Shown here: piece by piece, positions 25,431 through 33,517 of the stretch
How the letters are laid out: every line of letters starts with the position of its first letter
Numbering within the stretch: position 1 is the stretch's first letter
DNA from: CBDDDW01 sp965226805
GTDB lineage: Bacteria; Chloroflexota; Dehalococcoidia; Lucifugimonadales; JAGWBF01
Assembly (NCBI GenBank): GCA_965226805.1
Contig: CBDDDW010000025.1
Span: 1 to 64,000 of the forward strand
Reading direction: 5' to 3'
DNA length: 64,000 nucleotides
Position numbers and translations under genes: made by a program
Notes under the pieces: model-generated
What the model was told of the DNA's origin: nothing
Database searches by the model: none
What the model saw: only the letters and a program-made list of their open reading frames with translations

Positions 25431-26639
25431 GTGATTTTGGAGAAGGCCTCCGGGATTGTCTACATGGATCATGCCGGCACGACTCCGGTGGACCCAATGG
25501 TGCTCGAGGCAATGATCCCCCACTTTTCCGATCGGTTCGGCAATCCTTCCAGCATTCATACCTTCGGACAAGAAGCCAGACGTGCCCTCGACGATTCCAG
25601 GGAGACAATCGCGAAAGTGTTGGGGTGCAGGTTGAGCGAAGTCGTGTTCACCAGCGGCGGCACCGAGTCGGACAACGCCGCCGTCAGGGGGGCGGTCACG
25701 GCTTTGCAAGAGACGGGGACACATATCATCACGTGCAGCGTGGAGCACCACGCCGTGTTGCACACCTGCCAACATTTGGAGAATATAGGATTCGACGTAA
25801 CCTATCTGCCCGTGGACGGCTATGGGCAAGTGGACCCGGACGCGGTCGCTCGCGCCATAACGGAACGTACGGTTCTGGTCAGCATCATGTACGCGAATAA
25901 TGAGATAGGCGCCATTCAGCCCATCTCCGAGATCGCCGGTCTTGTGAAGGAGCGGGCAAAGGCCATGGAGCGGACCATAGTCGTGCACACGGACGCTGTC
26001 CAGGCTGCCGGTTACCTGGACATAGATGTCGGAAGGCTGGGCGTGGATATGCTGAGCCTCTCAGCGCACAAGTTCTATGGGCCGAAGGGTGCCGGGGTAT
26101 TGTACGTGCGACGCGGATCGCCGTTTTTGTCTCAACAGATGGGAGGGGGACAGGAGCGGGAGCGCCGTTCTGGGACCGAAAACATACCAAGCATCGTTGG
26201 TACGGCGGTGGCCCTGGCCCGGGCCGAGGCCGAGCGTGAAAATAGCAGCAAGCACGTGGCCAGGCTAAGGGATATCATAATCCAGGCAATACAGGAGCAA
26301 ATACCCGGGGCACACCTGAACGGGCATCCGACGAGGCGGTTGCCGAATAACGTGAATTTCTCCTTCGAGCACGTAGAAGGTGAGCCGGTTTTGCTTGGTC
26401 TCGAGATGGCTGGGATAGCCGCATCCAGTGGAAGCGCGTGCAGCTCCGGGTCCCTCGAGCCCTCCCACGTGCTTCTGGCCCTTGGGCAGTCCGCCGACCT
26501 CGCCAGGGGCAGCCTGCGCTTGACATTGGGCAAGAGTAACACTGAGGAGGAAGTGGAGTACCTGTTGCCGGTGCTTACGGACCTGGTGAGCCGGTTGAGG
26601 CAGATGCCCTCTCTGACGCTCACTGGACCGTCGCGGTAG
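25431..26639 (+). CDS. Cysteine desulfurase (NifS/IscS family)
   Basis: A 402-residue class V PLP aminotransferase-fold enzyme starting at GTG 25431. YMDHAGTTPVDP opens the fold, TSGGTESDNAAVRG binds the cofactor phosphate, SLSAHKFYGPKG carries the Schiff-base lysine, and SSGSACSSGS carries the persulfide cysteine in the short NifS/IscS-type loop. It supplies sulfur for Fe-S clusters or tRNA thiolation. Some members act on selenocysteine, which could matter given the selenoprotein candidate at 60225, but that link is speculative. No iscU or mnmA lies beside it. Confidence 0.92.
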   Translation: MILEKASGIVYMDHAGTTPVDPMVLEAMIPHFSDRFGNPSSIHTFGQEARRALDDSRETIAKVLGCRLSEVVFTSGGTESDNAAVRGAVTALQETGTHIITCSVEHHAVLHTCQHLENIGFDVTYLPVDGYGQVDPDAVARAITERTVLVSIMYANNEIGAIQPISEIAGLVKERAKAMERTIVVHTDAVQAAGYLDIDVGRLGVDMLSLSAHKFYGPKGAGVLYVRRGSPFLSQQMGGGQERERRSGTENIPSIVGTAVALARAEAERENSSKHVARLRDIIIQAIQEQIPGAHLNGHPTRRLPNNVNFSFEHVEGEPVLLGLEMAGIAASSGSACSSGSLEPSHVLLALGQSADLARGSLRLTLGKSNTEEEVEYLLPVLTDLVSRLRQMPSLTLTGPSR

Positions 26640-26641
26640 CT

Positions 26642-27232
26642 ATGCCTTCATCCGTTATGCTATCAACCTCCCCCATGAACAGCCGCCACATGAGCTTAAT
26701 ATGGACCCTTCGAGGGCCCGCGCTGGCGTTCTTGATCTTAGCGCTTGTTGCTTGCTCTGGTGGGGAGGGGCTACCCGTTGGCAAAGCTTTCCGGGGAGAT
26801 GCCCTGATCGTTGGTTTTGAAGATGTGAAAAGGGCTTCTGAGATAAGATACCTCGGACTGGACCAAAAACATTACCTGGTGGTGCCTTCCAGTCTCGACA
26901 ACGAGCTGGTGGCGATCCGTCTCAACGTGTACAACGAGAGGGCGACCAAAGTATTGATAGACGTGAGCGAGAAGACCGGGGAACTGCGGGGGTTCGGTCA
27001 CGACGAAAAATATGGTGTGCTGGACGTAACTCCCGCGAATGAGGTAAATGTCAAAATCGTGGAAACCTCCCATCCTAACGAAGACCTTTTTGTCCCGTTC
27101 ATCAGCGGGTCGATGGAATTGCTACAGGGATTTTCGGTGGTTGGGTGGATCGTCTTCGAGGTGCCCAAGGGACTCAAACTGAGGGAGATGAGGTGGGAGT
27201 CAGGGGGAGACGTGATCTTCATAAGGTCGTAA
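26642..27232 (+). CDS. Hypothetical lipoprotein
   Basis: A 196-residue protein starting 2 nt after the cysteine desulfurase stop. The signal segment (~22-38) ends in LILALVAC, a lipobox with Cys ~38. In-frame ATGs at 26675 and 26690 would give a tighter signal peptide. The mature part looks like an immunoglobulin-like DUF4352-type domain: LVAIRLNVYNERATKVLIDVSE, and near the end FSVVGWIVFEVPKGLKLREMRW. The function of such domains is unknown. It is probably co-transcribed with its neighbours. Confidence 0.72.
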   Translation: MPSSVMLSTSPMNSRHMSLIWTLRGPALAFLILALVACSGGEGLPVGKAFRGDALIVGFEDVKRASEIRYLGLDQKHYLVVPSSLDNELVAIRLNVYNERATKVLIDVSEKTGELRGFGHDEKYGVLDVTPANEVNVKIVETSHPNEDLFVPFISGSMELLQGFSVVGWIVFEVPKGLKLREMRWESGGDVIFIRS

Positions 27233-27259
27233 CTGGCTGGCCGGTACGACGCTAGCCCG

Positions 27260-27892
27260 ATGCGGAAGCTCCTTGAACTTGAACCCCGCGCCGCGGCTGA
27301 AGGACCCCCTGGGTGGCGAAGGCTATTCCACCTGGTGGCCTGCAGCTCGATCCCTATCGTAGCGATATTCACCATATCCGCCGTGATGGTTGCCCTCATG
27401 GCCACGCTTTCAGGCCTGGCCATCGCCCTGGAGGCGGCCAGATTCAGGATTCCCAACCTTAACCGCGTTCTGTCCAGATGGTTGAGGCCCCTCCTCAAAT
27501 CTGCGGAGGACCGCAATTTGACCGGCGCCACTTACATAGCCATCTCCGCTCTTGTGGCATTCCTGGTCTTCGAAAAGCCCGTCGCCATCGCTGCCATATT
27601 CTTCCTCTCTCTGGGTGATCCAGCGGCTGCGTTGGTGGGAGTGCGGGTGGGCGGGCCCAGGATTCTCGGGAAGTCCCCGTGGGGCACCCTGGCCTTCTTC
27701 CTGGTAGCGCTCGCCGCAGCTGGAGTGCTGTCAGCTTCCGACGTGCTGCCCTTCCATTGGGGACTGGCGGTGGGAGCGGCCGTTGCGGCGCTCGTAGAAC
27801 TTTTCCCCACAAGGCTCGACGATAACCTGACGGTCCCCCTGGTGAGTGGGGCGGTGATGACGTGGGTGGGTGTGGGGGGCTGGGCGCTCTAG
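27260..27892 (+). CDS. Polyprenol/phytol/diacylglycerol kinase-like membrane protein
   Basis: A 210-residue integral membrane protein with about six hydrophobic segments, resembling the SEC59/VTE5 CTP-dependent lipid kinase group. The signature FLSLGDPAAALVGVRVG followed by a GKSPWGTLAFF loop and ALVELFPTRLDDNLTVPLVSG matches that family. It could phosphorylate phytol, dolichol-like or diacylglycerol lipids. Its TAG stop (27890-27892) lies inside the CTAG that begins a MITE-like repeat, so the present C-terminus may have been set or kept by that insertion. Confidence 0.78.
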   Translation: MRKLLELEPRAAAEGPPGWRRLFHLVACSSIPIVAIFTISAVMVALMATLSGLAIALEAARFRIPNLNRVLSRWLRPLLKSAEDRNLTGATYIAISALVAFLVFEKPVAIAAIFFLSLGDPAAALVGVRVGGPRILGKSPWGTLAFFLVALAAAGVLSASDVLPFHWGLAVGAAVAALVELFPTRLDDNLTVPLVSGAVMTWVGVGGWAL

Positions 27893-27966
27893 CAGGCTGA
27901 TGAAGAAGGGGAGTGCAGAGGGGCGACGCCCCTTCGCCGGGAGTATGAGTCAAGTGGACCCCATCA

Positions 27967-28902
27967 TCAGGACAGCGGTGAGGCTAAAATAAGAGAGTCT
28001 ACCGCTGGGGTGTCTCGTAAACCTTCATCCGATTGTAAGGCTTGTGGATGTTCCAGTAAACACCTTTGTGGGCTCACTGCATGGAACACCTGACCCGGTG
28101 ACCGATAGCCCAGGGCTTGATGGGGCCGCTCTTGGTTGTAGAAGGCCAGATAAGCCCCAATCCCTTTTCTGGCCTCAGTCCCATTTTGGTATGCCTTCAG
28201 GTACACCTCCTCGTACTTGATGCTGCGCCACAGCCGTTCCACGAAGACGTTGTCCATGCACCGGCCCCTGCCGTCCATGCTCACTTGAACGCCTTGCGCC
28301 AGCAGCATGCTGGTGAAGGCCTCGCTGGTGAACTGGCTGCCCTGGTCGGTGTTGAAGATCTGTGGCCGACCCTTGCTCAAGGCCTCTTCCAGAGCCGCAA
28401 CACAGAAGTCTACCTCCAGGGTGTTGGACAGCCGCCAGGCCAGCACGTAGCGGCTGTGCCAGTCCATGATGGCCATCAAGTAGAGGAAACCCCGAGCCAT
28501 GGGTATGTAGGTGATGTCGGTGGCCCACACCTGGTTGACCCGGTTGATCTCCAGCCCCCTGAGCAAGTACGGATAGACCTTATGCCCTGGGTTTGGCTTG
28601 GTGGTGTTGGGACGCCGGTAGATGGCCTCCAGGCCTATCAGCTGCATCAGCCGTCGGACCCGCTTGCGGTTGACCTGGTGTCCGTGATTTCTGCGCCAGG
28701 CAGTCATCCTTCTGGAGCCGTAGAAAGGTGTCTTCAGGTACTGTTGGTCTATGAGGGCCATCAACTCCATGTCCTCGGCGCCGGCCTCGGTTGGCAGGTA
28801 GTACAACGAGGAGCGGCTGATACCCAGCAAGGCGCACTGGCGCACCAGAGACAGCTTCGGTTCTTCTCGGTCAATCATGGCCCGGCGTTGGGACCGGCTC
28901 AC
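27967..28902 (-). CDS. IS3-family transposase OrfB (DDE integrase domain)
   Basis: A 311-residue integrase-type transposase. An HTH_21-like segment (LVRQCALLGISRSSLYYLP...YGSRRMTAWRRNHG) precedes the rve catalytic core with the DDE triad: VWATDITYIP, FNTDQGSQFTSEAF and VFVERLWRSIKYEEVYLKAY. The tail YNQERPHQALGYRSPGQVF is typical. It overlaps orfA by 4 nt and is probably made mainly as an OrfAB fusion by -1 frameshifting. Intact, so the element may be active. Confidence 0.93.
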   Translation of the reverse strand: MSRSQRRAMIDREEPKLSLVRQCALLGISRSSLYYLPTEAGAEDMELMALIDQQYLKTPFYGSRRMTAWRRNHGHQVNRKRVRRLMQLIGLEAIYRRPNTTKPNPGHKVYPYLLRGLEINRVNQVWATDITYIPMARGFLYLMAIMDWHSRYVLAWRLSNTLEVDFCVAALEEALSKGRPQIFNTDQGSQFTSEAFTSMLLAQGVQVSMDGRGRCMDNVFVERLWRSIKYEEVYLKAYQNGTEARKGIGAYLAFYNQERPHQALGYRSPGQVFHAVSPQRCLLEHPQALQSDEGLRDTPAVDSLILASPLS

Positions 28903-29183
28903 AACCCGAAGCTCCGTGACAAAAAATCCCGTTCCACCTTGAGCTGCCCAATCTGTTGGTAGAGCTGGGCAGTGAGGACCTCTTGGTCCTTCTCCTGGCG
29001 TCCAGCACCATTTTCAAAGAGGTGCGGCGCCCCCTGAGTCAAGGCCTTCATCCAGGCATGGATCTGGCTCGGGTGGACTTCAAACCGGCTGGCCAGCTCT
29101 GCAATGGTGTGCTCCCCCTGGAGCGCGGCCAAAGCCACTTTGCCCTTGAAGACTGGGCTGTGCTTCTTACGTGTTTGCTTCAT
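28899..29183 (-). CDS. IS3-family transposase OrfA (HTH)
   Basis: A 94-residue DNA-binding protein. KHSPVFKGKVALAALQGEHTIAELASRFEVHPSQIHAWMK is the HTH_8-type domain (~8-48), followed by a leucine-heptad coiled coil (EVLTAQLYQQIGQLKVERDFL) that runs up to the frameshift site. The stop overlaps the OrfB start by 4 nt. Confidence 0.92.
   Translation of the reverse strand: MKQTRKKHSPVFKGKVALAALQGEHTIAELASRFEVHPSQIHAWMKALTQGAPHLFENGAGRQEKDQEVLTAQLYQQIGQLKVERDFLSRSFGL
28921..28927 (-). promoter_or_regulatory. Probable -1 programmed frameshift site of the IS3 element
   Basis: On the coding strand the run of six T followed by G sits in the orfA frame as T TTT TTG, an X XXY YYZ heptamer, about 20 nt before the orfA stop. 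A -1 slip there joins orfA to the orfB frame without meeting a stop. This matches the established IS3 mechanism for the OrfAB transposase. Confidence 0.6.
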
Positions 29184-29409
29184 GTCCTGCTCCTTCTTTC
29201 CGTCCTATTTTAGGAGCGGGACTCTCTCTTAGCCACCTGTCCGAATTTTTGGGACCACCTCAGAGAGCCTGCCCTGAGCTTGCCGAAGGGGTGTCCCTCA
29301 GATCTGAATTGTTCCCCCTTCCTGGCCAAGCCCGTCCTAAGCCTGCCGAAGGGAGGGGGGCCAGGGGGATGGTCGGAAGGGCTGTTTCAGCACCTGGCTA
29401 GCTGAATCT

Positions 29410-30759
29410 TTAGAGTTCCGACCCGTTGAACTGTTCCACCGTTGCGCGCTTTCGCTGGACGGAGAGGTATTCTTCCTTTGTCATGGCGGGCCTGGCGTTG
29501 GCGATGATTTCACGGGCTTTGGCAGCTCCTTCAGCCAGAAGGTCGATCACCACCATAGCCATGATTCTTGCGGGGTTAAGGACGGCCTTCTCGTAGTCGC
29601 TGATGGTGTATTCCCTGCTGTGGCCCGGTCCCGTAGCGCCTGCAGCGTAGGGATGGCACACAGGCATGATCTGGCTCAAATCCCCCATGTCGGTAGAGCC
29701 TCCCTTACTCTTGGTCTCGGGGATGTAGGAAATCCGGTCCCGTCCGAGGAGGCGGGTAGCGTTGCTGCGGAACAAGTCTTGAAGGGTTGGGTCATGGTGC
29801 AGGGGGAAATAGCCGGGGATGTTGGTGATTTTCACATTGGCGCCCGTGGCCAGCGCGCCTGCCTTGAAACACCGGTCCACGCGGGAGTTGTTCTTAGTTA
29901 GGCTCGCGGCGTCCGACGACCTCACCCTCCATTCCAGCCTTACGTCTGAGGGAACGGCGTTCACCGCCTCACCGCCCTTGGTCATTATGCCGTGGATTCG
30001 AGATGTCTCCCGCTCAGTAAAGGTCTCCCTGTTGGCATGAATGGCTGCCATGGCGAAGTTCGCCGCATTGAGGGCATTGATGCCCAAGTGGGGGCCGCTG
30101 CCCGCGTGCGCGCTGCGACCCGTAAACTGGACATATTTCACCATGTGCCAGTTACTTGTTCCGCCGATGGAGAACCCTCGTTCACCCATGTTGCTGGCCG
30201 TGTGGCACATGATCGCCATATCCACGTCGTCGAACTCTCCCAGACGTATAAGCTCCTGCTTGCCCCCTAGAAACTCCAGGGCGCCTTTCTCTCTGAGCGC
30301 CAGGCGTTGTTCCACCTCGACGAACTCCTCGGCCGGCACGGCGAAAGGTACGATAGTGCCCGAGAGCGCGCTCAGGATTTCGGACGACCGAAGCCCGACC
30401 ATAGCTCCCAGCATCATGCCTATTTGGGCGTTGTGGCCGCAGGCGTGAGCCGCCCCGGTCGCGGGGTCGGCGTTGGGGTGATCGGATACAAGCAAGGAGT
30501 CGAGCTCCCCGAGGATTGCCACGCTTGGGCCAGTGGAGTCTCCCCCTTGGACTGTTCCTTTCACTCCGGTGAGCGCCAAACCTTGCCTGTGGGGTATGTT
30601 TAGCTCCGCAAGTTTCCTTGCAACGAGCCCCGCGGTGCGCTGTTCCTTGAAGCCCGTCTCTGGGTTCTGAAGAATCTCCTTGGCGACACCGACGATTTCA
30701 GTCTTCTGCCTTTCGATGGCGTCACAGGCCGTTCTCTTCAGTTCATCCTTTGAGAGCAT
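29410..30759 (-). CDS. M20 family amidohydrolase/peptidase (downstream paralogue)
   Basis: A 449-residue zinc hydrolase of the M20D amidohydrolase type (hippurate or IAA-amino-acid hydrolase relatives). AILGELDSLLVSDHPNADPATGAAHACGHNAQIGMMLGAMVG holds the first metal ligands (region ~87-128, with Cys and His). PAEEF is the catalytic-Glu segment, and HTASN and GSTDMGDLSQIMP carry later ligands. The usual CGHDxH is CGHNAQ here, a variant shared with the upstream paralogue. A dimerisation domain lies at ~205-320. It is 17 nt downstream of a clear paralogue and probably hydrolyses an N-acyl amino acid or p-aminobenzoyl-type amide; substrate unknown. Confidence 0.87.
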   Translation of the reverse strand: MLSKDELKRTACDAIERQKTEIVGVAKEILQNPETGFKEQRTAGLVARKLAELNIPHRQGLALTGVKGTVQGGDSTGPSVAILGELDSLLVSDHPNADPATGAAHACGHNAQIGMMLGAMVGLRSSEILSALSGTIVPFAVPAEEFVEVEQRLALREKGALEFLGGKQELIRLGEFDDVDMAIMCHTASNMGERGFSIGGTSNWHMVKYVQFTGRSAHAGSGPHLGINALNAANFAMAAIHANRETFTERETSRIHGIMTKGGEAVNAVPSDVRLEWRVRSSDAASLTKNNSRVDRCFKAGALATGANVKITNIPGYFPLHHDPTLQDLFRSNATRLLGRDRISYIPETKSKGGSTDMGDLSQIMPVCHPYAAGATGPGHSREYTISDYEKAVLNPARIMAMVVIDLLAEGAAKAREIIANARPAMTKEEYLSVQRKRATVEQFNGSEL

Positions 30760-30776
30760 GCTCTTTGCAGTCCCGT

Positions 30777-32111
30777 TTACCCCTGAAACTCGAATAGCTC
30801 CTCTTTGGCCAGGCCACGCATGAAGGAAAGGTACTTGTCTTTGGTCATCGCTGGCCTGTGGTCGGAGACTACCTTTCGACCGAGAGTTGCGCCATCGGCC
30901 AGAAGGTCCACGGCGGTAGCCGCCAACGCCTTGGCGGCGGTGAGTACGGCTAGCTGGTAGTCCTGCACGATGTAGTCTGCCCCATGGCTCAGGCCCGTGG
31001 CGCCGCCCACGTATGGATGTATGGCGGGCATGAGCTGGCTGACGTCGCCCATGTCCGTGGAGCCGGTGCGGTGGTCCGATCGGCCTAAGTTGTCCTCTCC
31101 CACGAGGGAGACTGCGTTGGCCTCGAACACCTGAGCAAGATTCCTGTCCTGTCGAAGGGGCAAGTAGCCTGGGAGGGTCTGGATATTCACCTTGGCACCC
31201 ACGGCCATGGCGCCGGCCTTAAGAGCCCTATCAACCTTCCGGTTGGCGTCCATGATCGAGTCCAGCGTCTTGCCGCGGACAAAGGTCTCCATTCGTACAT
31301 CGGCTGGCACAGCGCTGACCGCTTCTCCCCCCTTGGTCATGATGGGGTGTACTCGAATGGTATCCTCGTCCCGGAAGGTCTCCCTGTTGGCGTGGATGGC
31401 CATGAGGGCCAGGGAGGCGGCGTTGAGGGCGTTGATCCCCAGGTGGGGAGCCCCTCCCGCATGAGAGCCGCGACCGATGAATTGGATCTTCTTCGCGACG
31501 ATGCCGTTAGAAGTGCCACTCATACACAGCTTCCCATCGCCTTCAGTGCTGGTCGTGTGACACATCATCGCGATGTCGACGTCGTCCAGCTCTCCCAGCC
31601 GAATAAACTCAGGTTTGCCGCCTAGGAACTCTAGCTTTTTCTGCCGCCGTAACGAGTCCCTATACTCTATCTCTATATACTCCTCCGCCGGTGCGGCGAT
31701 TAGCACCAGCCGGCCGCTCAGGGAAGGCAGAACATCCCCGGACATGAGACCGATGGTTGCCCCGATGAGCATGCCGATTTGAGCGTGGTGGCCGCAGGCG
31801 TGGGCGGCGCCGGTATCAGGGTCGGCATGGGGGTGCTCCCCCACTATCAAAGAGTCCAGCTCGCCTATCAAAGCTACCGAGGGACCGTCGCCCCCTCCTC
31901 TCAGCTCCCCTTTTATGCCGGTGAGGGCTATGCTCTCTCTTGTGGGCACGCCCAGCTCCCTGAATTTCTCCGCGACGAGTTTGGAGGTTTTCAGCTCCCG
32001 GAACCCAGATTCCGGATGCTGGAGAATGGCCTTGGATACCTGGACGATCTCCTCGGCCCGGGAATCGATCTCAGAGTACACTCGGCGTTTAAGATCCGCC
32101 GTCGAAGGCAT
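30777..32111 (-). CDS. M20 family amidohydrolase/peptidase (upstream paralogue)
   Basis: The ATG at 32111 is preceded by GGAGGTGCCC, an excellent ribosome site, and gives a 444-residue protein collinear with its neighbour. A much longer open frame upstream to 32885 is antisense to the glycerate kinase gene and is not believed. Motifs: LIGELDSLIVGEHPHADPDTGAAHACGHHAQIGM (region), APAEEYIEIE, CHTTSTEGDG and GSTDMGDVSQLMPAIHPYVGG. Its CGHHAQ differs from CGHNAQ in the paralogue at one residue of the metal-site motif. The two genes look like a tandem duplication with possible heteromer formation or split specificity. Confidence 0.87.
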   Translation of the reverse strand: MPSTADLKRRVYSEIDSRAEEIVQVSKAILQHPESGFRELKTSKLVAEKFRELGVPTRESIALTGIKGELRGGGDGPSVALIGELDSLIVGEHPHADPDTGAAHACGHHAQIGMLIGATIGLMSGDVLPSLSGRLVLIAAPAEEYIEIEYRDSLRRQKKLEFLGGKPEFIRLGELDDVDIAMMCHTTSTEGDGKLCMSGTSNGIVAKKIQFIGRGSHAGGAPHLGINALNAASLALMAIHANRETFRDEDTIRVHPIMTKGGEAVSAVPADVRMETFVRGKTLDSIMDANRKVDRALKAGAMAVGAKVNIQTLPGYLPLRQDRNLAQVFEANAVSLVGEDNLGRSDHRTGSTDMGDVSQLMPAIHPYVGGATGLSHGADYIVQDYQLAVLTAAKALAATAVDLLADGATLGRKVVSDHRPAMTKDKYLSFMRGLAKEELFEFQG

Positions 32112-32182
32112 GGGCACCTCCCTGCACGCTGGCACAGATTTTAGCAGACACGGTTGGAAAAGAATACTCCACGACACTTGTG

Positions 32183-32188
32183 TATAAT
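32183..32188 (+). promoter_or_regulatory. TATAAT -10 hexamer before glycerate kinase
   Basis: TATAAT, part of TGTATAAT, ends 10 nt before the glycerate kinase ATG at 32199, so transcripts would be nearly leaderless. No good -35 at standard spacing. Confidence 0.35.
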
Positions 32189-32198
32189 TGGGCGCGTA

Positions 32199-33359
32199 AT
32201 GAAGGTGGTGATTGCACCCCAGAGCTTCAAGGGTGGCCTGCCGGGAGTAGAAGTGGCGAAAGCCATTGAGCTGGGGATACTTGAAGTCTTTCCGCAGGCC
32301 GAAACCGTTCGGATTCCGGTGGCCGATGGGGGCGATGGCACACTGGACGCTCTCGTGCATAGCACAGGAGGGGAGTTCGTCTCCTGCCGCGTAACCGGTC
32401 CGCTCGGCGAGCCCGTAACAGCCCTGTGGGGCGTGATGGGGGACGGCGAGACCGCAGTGATAGAGATGGCGCGGCGGGCCTCGGGACTGGCCCTGGTGCC
32501 CCTCCGACGGCGCAACCCTAGAACCACCACCAGCTATGGGACGGGCGAGATTATTGTGGCGGCACTGGATAAGGGTTACCGTCGAATGATAGTGGGCCTG
32601 GGCGGGAGCGCTACCAATGACGGCGGAGTGGGTATGGCCCAGGCTTTGGGGATACGGTTCCTTGACTCCAACGGAAGAGAGTTGCCCTTTGGAGGCGCAG
32701 CCCTGACCAGGCTTGCCAGGATAGATATGTCCGGCCTCCGTCTCGGTGCCCTGGATACCCGCATCACCGCGGCCACCGACGTGACCAACCCTCTCTGCGG
32801 GCCCAGCGGGGCTTCCGCGGTCTACGGCCGTCAAAAGGGGGCCTCGCCCCAGGACGTCGATGACCTCGAGCGGGCCCTGGCTCATTTGGGCATGATTATC
32901 AAGAGAAACCTGGGCGTCGACCTGTGCGAGACTCCCAGGGCAGGGGCCGCTGGAGGACTGGCCGCCGGGTTAATGGCGTTCTTGAACGCCGAGGTATCGT
33001 CGGGGATAGACCTGGCCTGCGAAGCACTGGGCCTTCAGGATCACTTGGTGGGCGCCGACCTGGTTATCACAGGCGAGGGTCGGATCGACGACTCTACGGC
33101 GTTCGACAAGGCCCCAGTGGGAGTAGCACGCAGGGCGAAGGCGGTAGGCGTTCCGGTGATCGCGATTGTGGGGAACCTTAGGAGCGGCTACGAAGAAGTG
33201 TACAGGCACGGCATCGACGCGGTGGTCCCTATACTGGACAGGCCAATGGACTTCAAAACGAGTGTCGCCCGCACCTTTGACCTGCTCCGTAGCGCCACAG
33301 AGCGTACTATGCGGCTCTTGAGGGCGGGCAACTCGCTGGCGTTGCCCCCCTCACCTTAA
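32199..33359 (+). CDS. Glycerate kinase (GlxK/GarK family)
   Basis: A 386-residue class I glycerate kinase, which phosphorylates D-glycerate with ATP. The family start MKVVIAPQSFKGGLPGVEVAKAIE is at ATG 32199, so the in-frame codon at 32154 is not needed. VADGGDGTLDALV, GLGGSATNDGGVGMAQALG, AATDVTNPLCGPSGASAVYGRQKGAS and ITGEGRIDDSTAFDKAPVGVA are all present. It is divergent from the M20 genes and convergent with the DUF3999 gene. With the YdiJ/LutABC-type oxidases it fits glyoxylate/2-hydroxyacid metabolism. Confidence 0.93.
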   Translation: MKVVIAPQSFKGGLPGVEVAKAIELGILEVFPQAETVRIPVADGGDGTLDALVHSTGGEFVSCRVTGPLGEPVTALWGVMGDGETAVIEMARRASGLALVPLRRRNPRTTTSYGTGEIIVAALDKGYRRMIVGLGGSATNDGGVGMAQALGIRFLDSNGRELPFGGAALTRLARIDMSGLRLGALDTRITAATDVTNPLCGPSGASAVYGRQKGASPQDVDDLERALAHLGMIIKRNLGVDLCETPRAGAAGGLAAGLMAFLNAEVSSGIDLACEALGLQDHLVGADLVITGEGRIDDSTAFDKAPVGVARRAKAVGVPVIAIVGNLRSGYEEVYRHGIDAVVPILDRPMDFKTSVARTFDLLRSATERTMRLLRAGNSLALPPSP

Positions 33360-33438
33360 TCCTCTCCCATAGGAAGAGAGGAGCCTGGGTTCAATCTGCT
33401 GCCCTGGACACTTTAATTGGGAGGGAGGAGATCGAGTC

Positions 33439-33461
33439 CCTTCCCCCTTGATGGGGGAAGG
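33439..33461. terminator. 9-bp stem-loop between convergent genes
   Basis: CCTTCCCCC-TTGAT-GGGGGAAGG lies in the 158-bp gap between glycerate kinase and the convergent DUF3999 gene. A related CCTCTCCC-type imperfect hairpin is at ~33362-33383. Such C/G-rich hairpins recur as dispersed repeats in many genomes, and the terminator role is inference. Confidence 0.4.
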
Positions 33462-33517
33462 TCAGGATGAGGGTGCGGCTCCCACCGTAATCCCACAGGG
33501 AGAGGAGACTATGGCCT

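Larger units (their letters stand above)
27953..29259 (-). mobile_element. IS3-family insertion sequence
   Basis: About 1.3 kb with two overlapping transposase frames. The ends are imperfect inverted repeats: GTGGACCCC...GGACAGCGGTGAGGCTAA at the left and GTGGTCCCA...GGACAGGTGGCTAA (reverse strand) at the right. A TCA flanks both sides (27950-27952 and 29260-29262), consistent with the 3-bp target duplication usual for IS3. Removing the element and one TCA rejoins the two halves of the MITE-like repeat. The exact ends could shift by 1-2 nt. Confidence 0.85.
27889..29401 (+). repeat. MITE-like repeat, copy A, interrupted by an IS3-family element
   Basis: A ~203-bp non-coding repeat, split into 27889-27952 and 29260-29401. 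It is bounded by CTAG and imperfect terminal inverted repeats (CAGGCTGATGAA at the left; TTTCAGCACCTGG at the right). Clear homologues are at 40194-40389 (opposite orientation) and 60949-61127. The inner part contains GCCGAAGGG-type motifs in both halves. It has no coding capacity, as expected of a MITE mobilised in trans. Confidence 0.8.

Noticed and set aside
32112..32885. 258-codon upstream extension of the M20 gene
   Set aside because: It is antisense to glycerate kinase, has no family similarity, and the internal ATG at 32111 has an excellent ribosome site and matches the paralogue.
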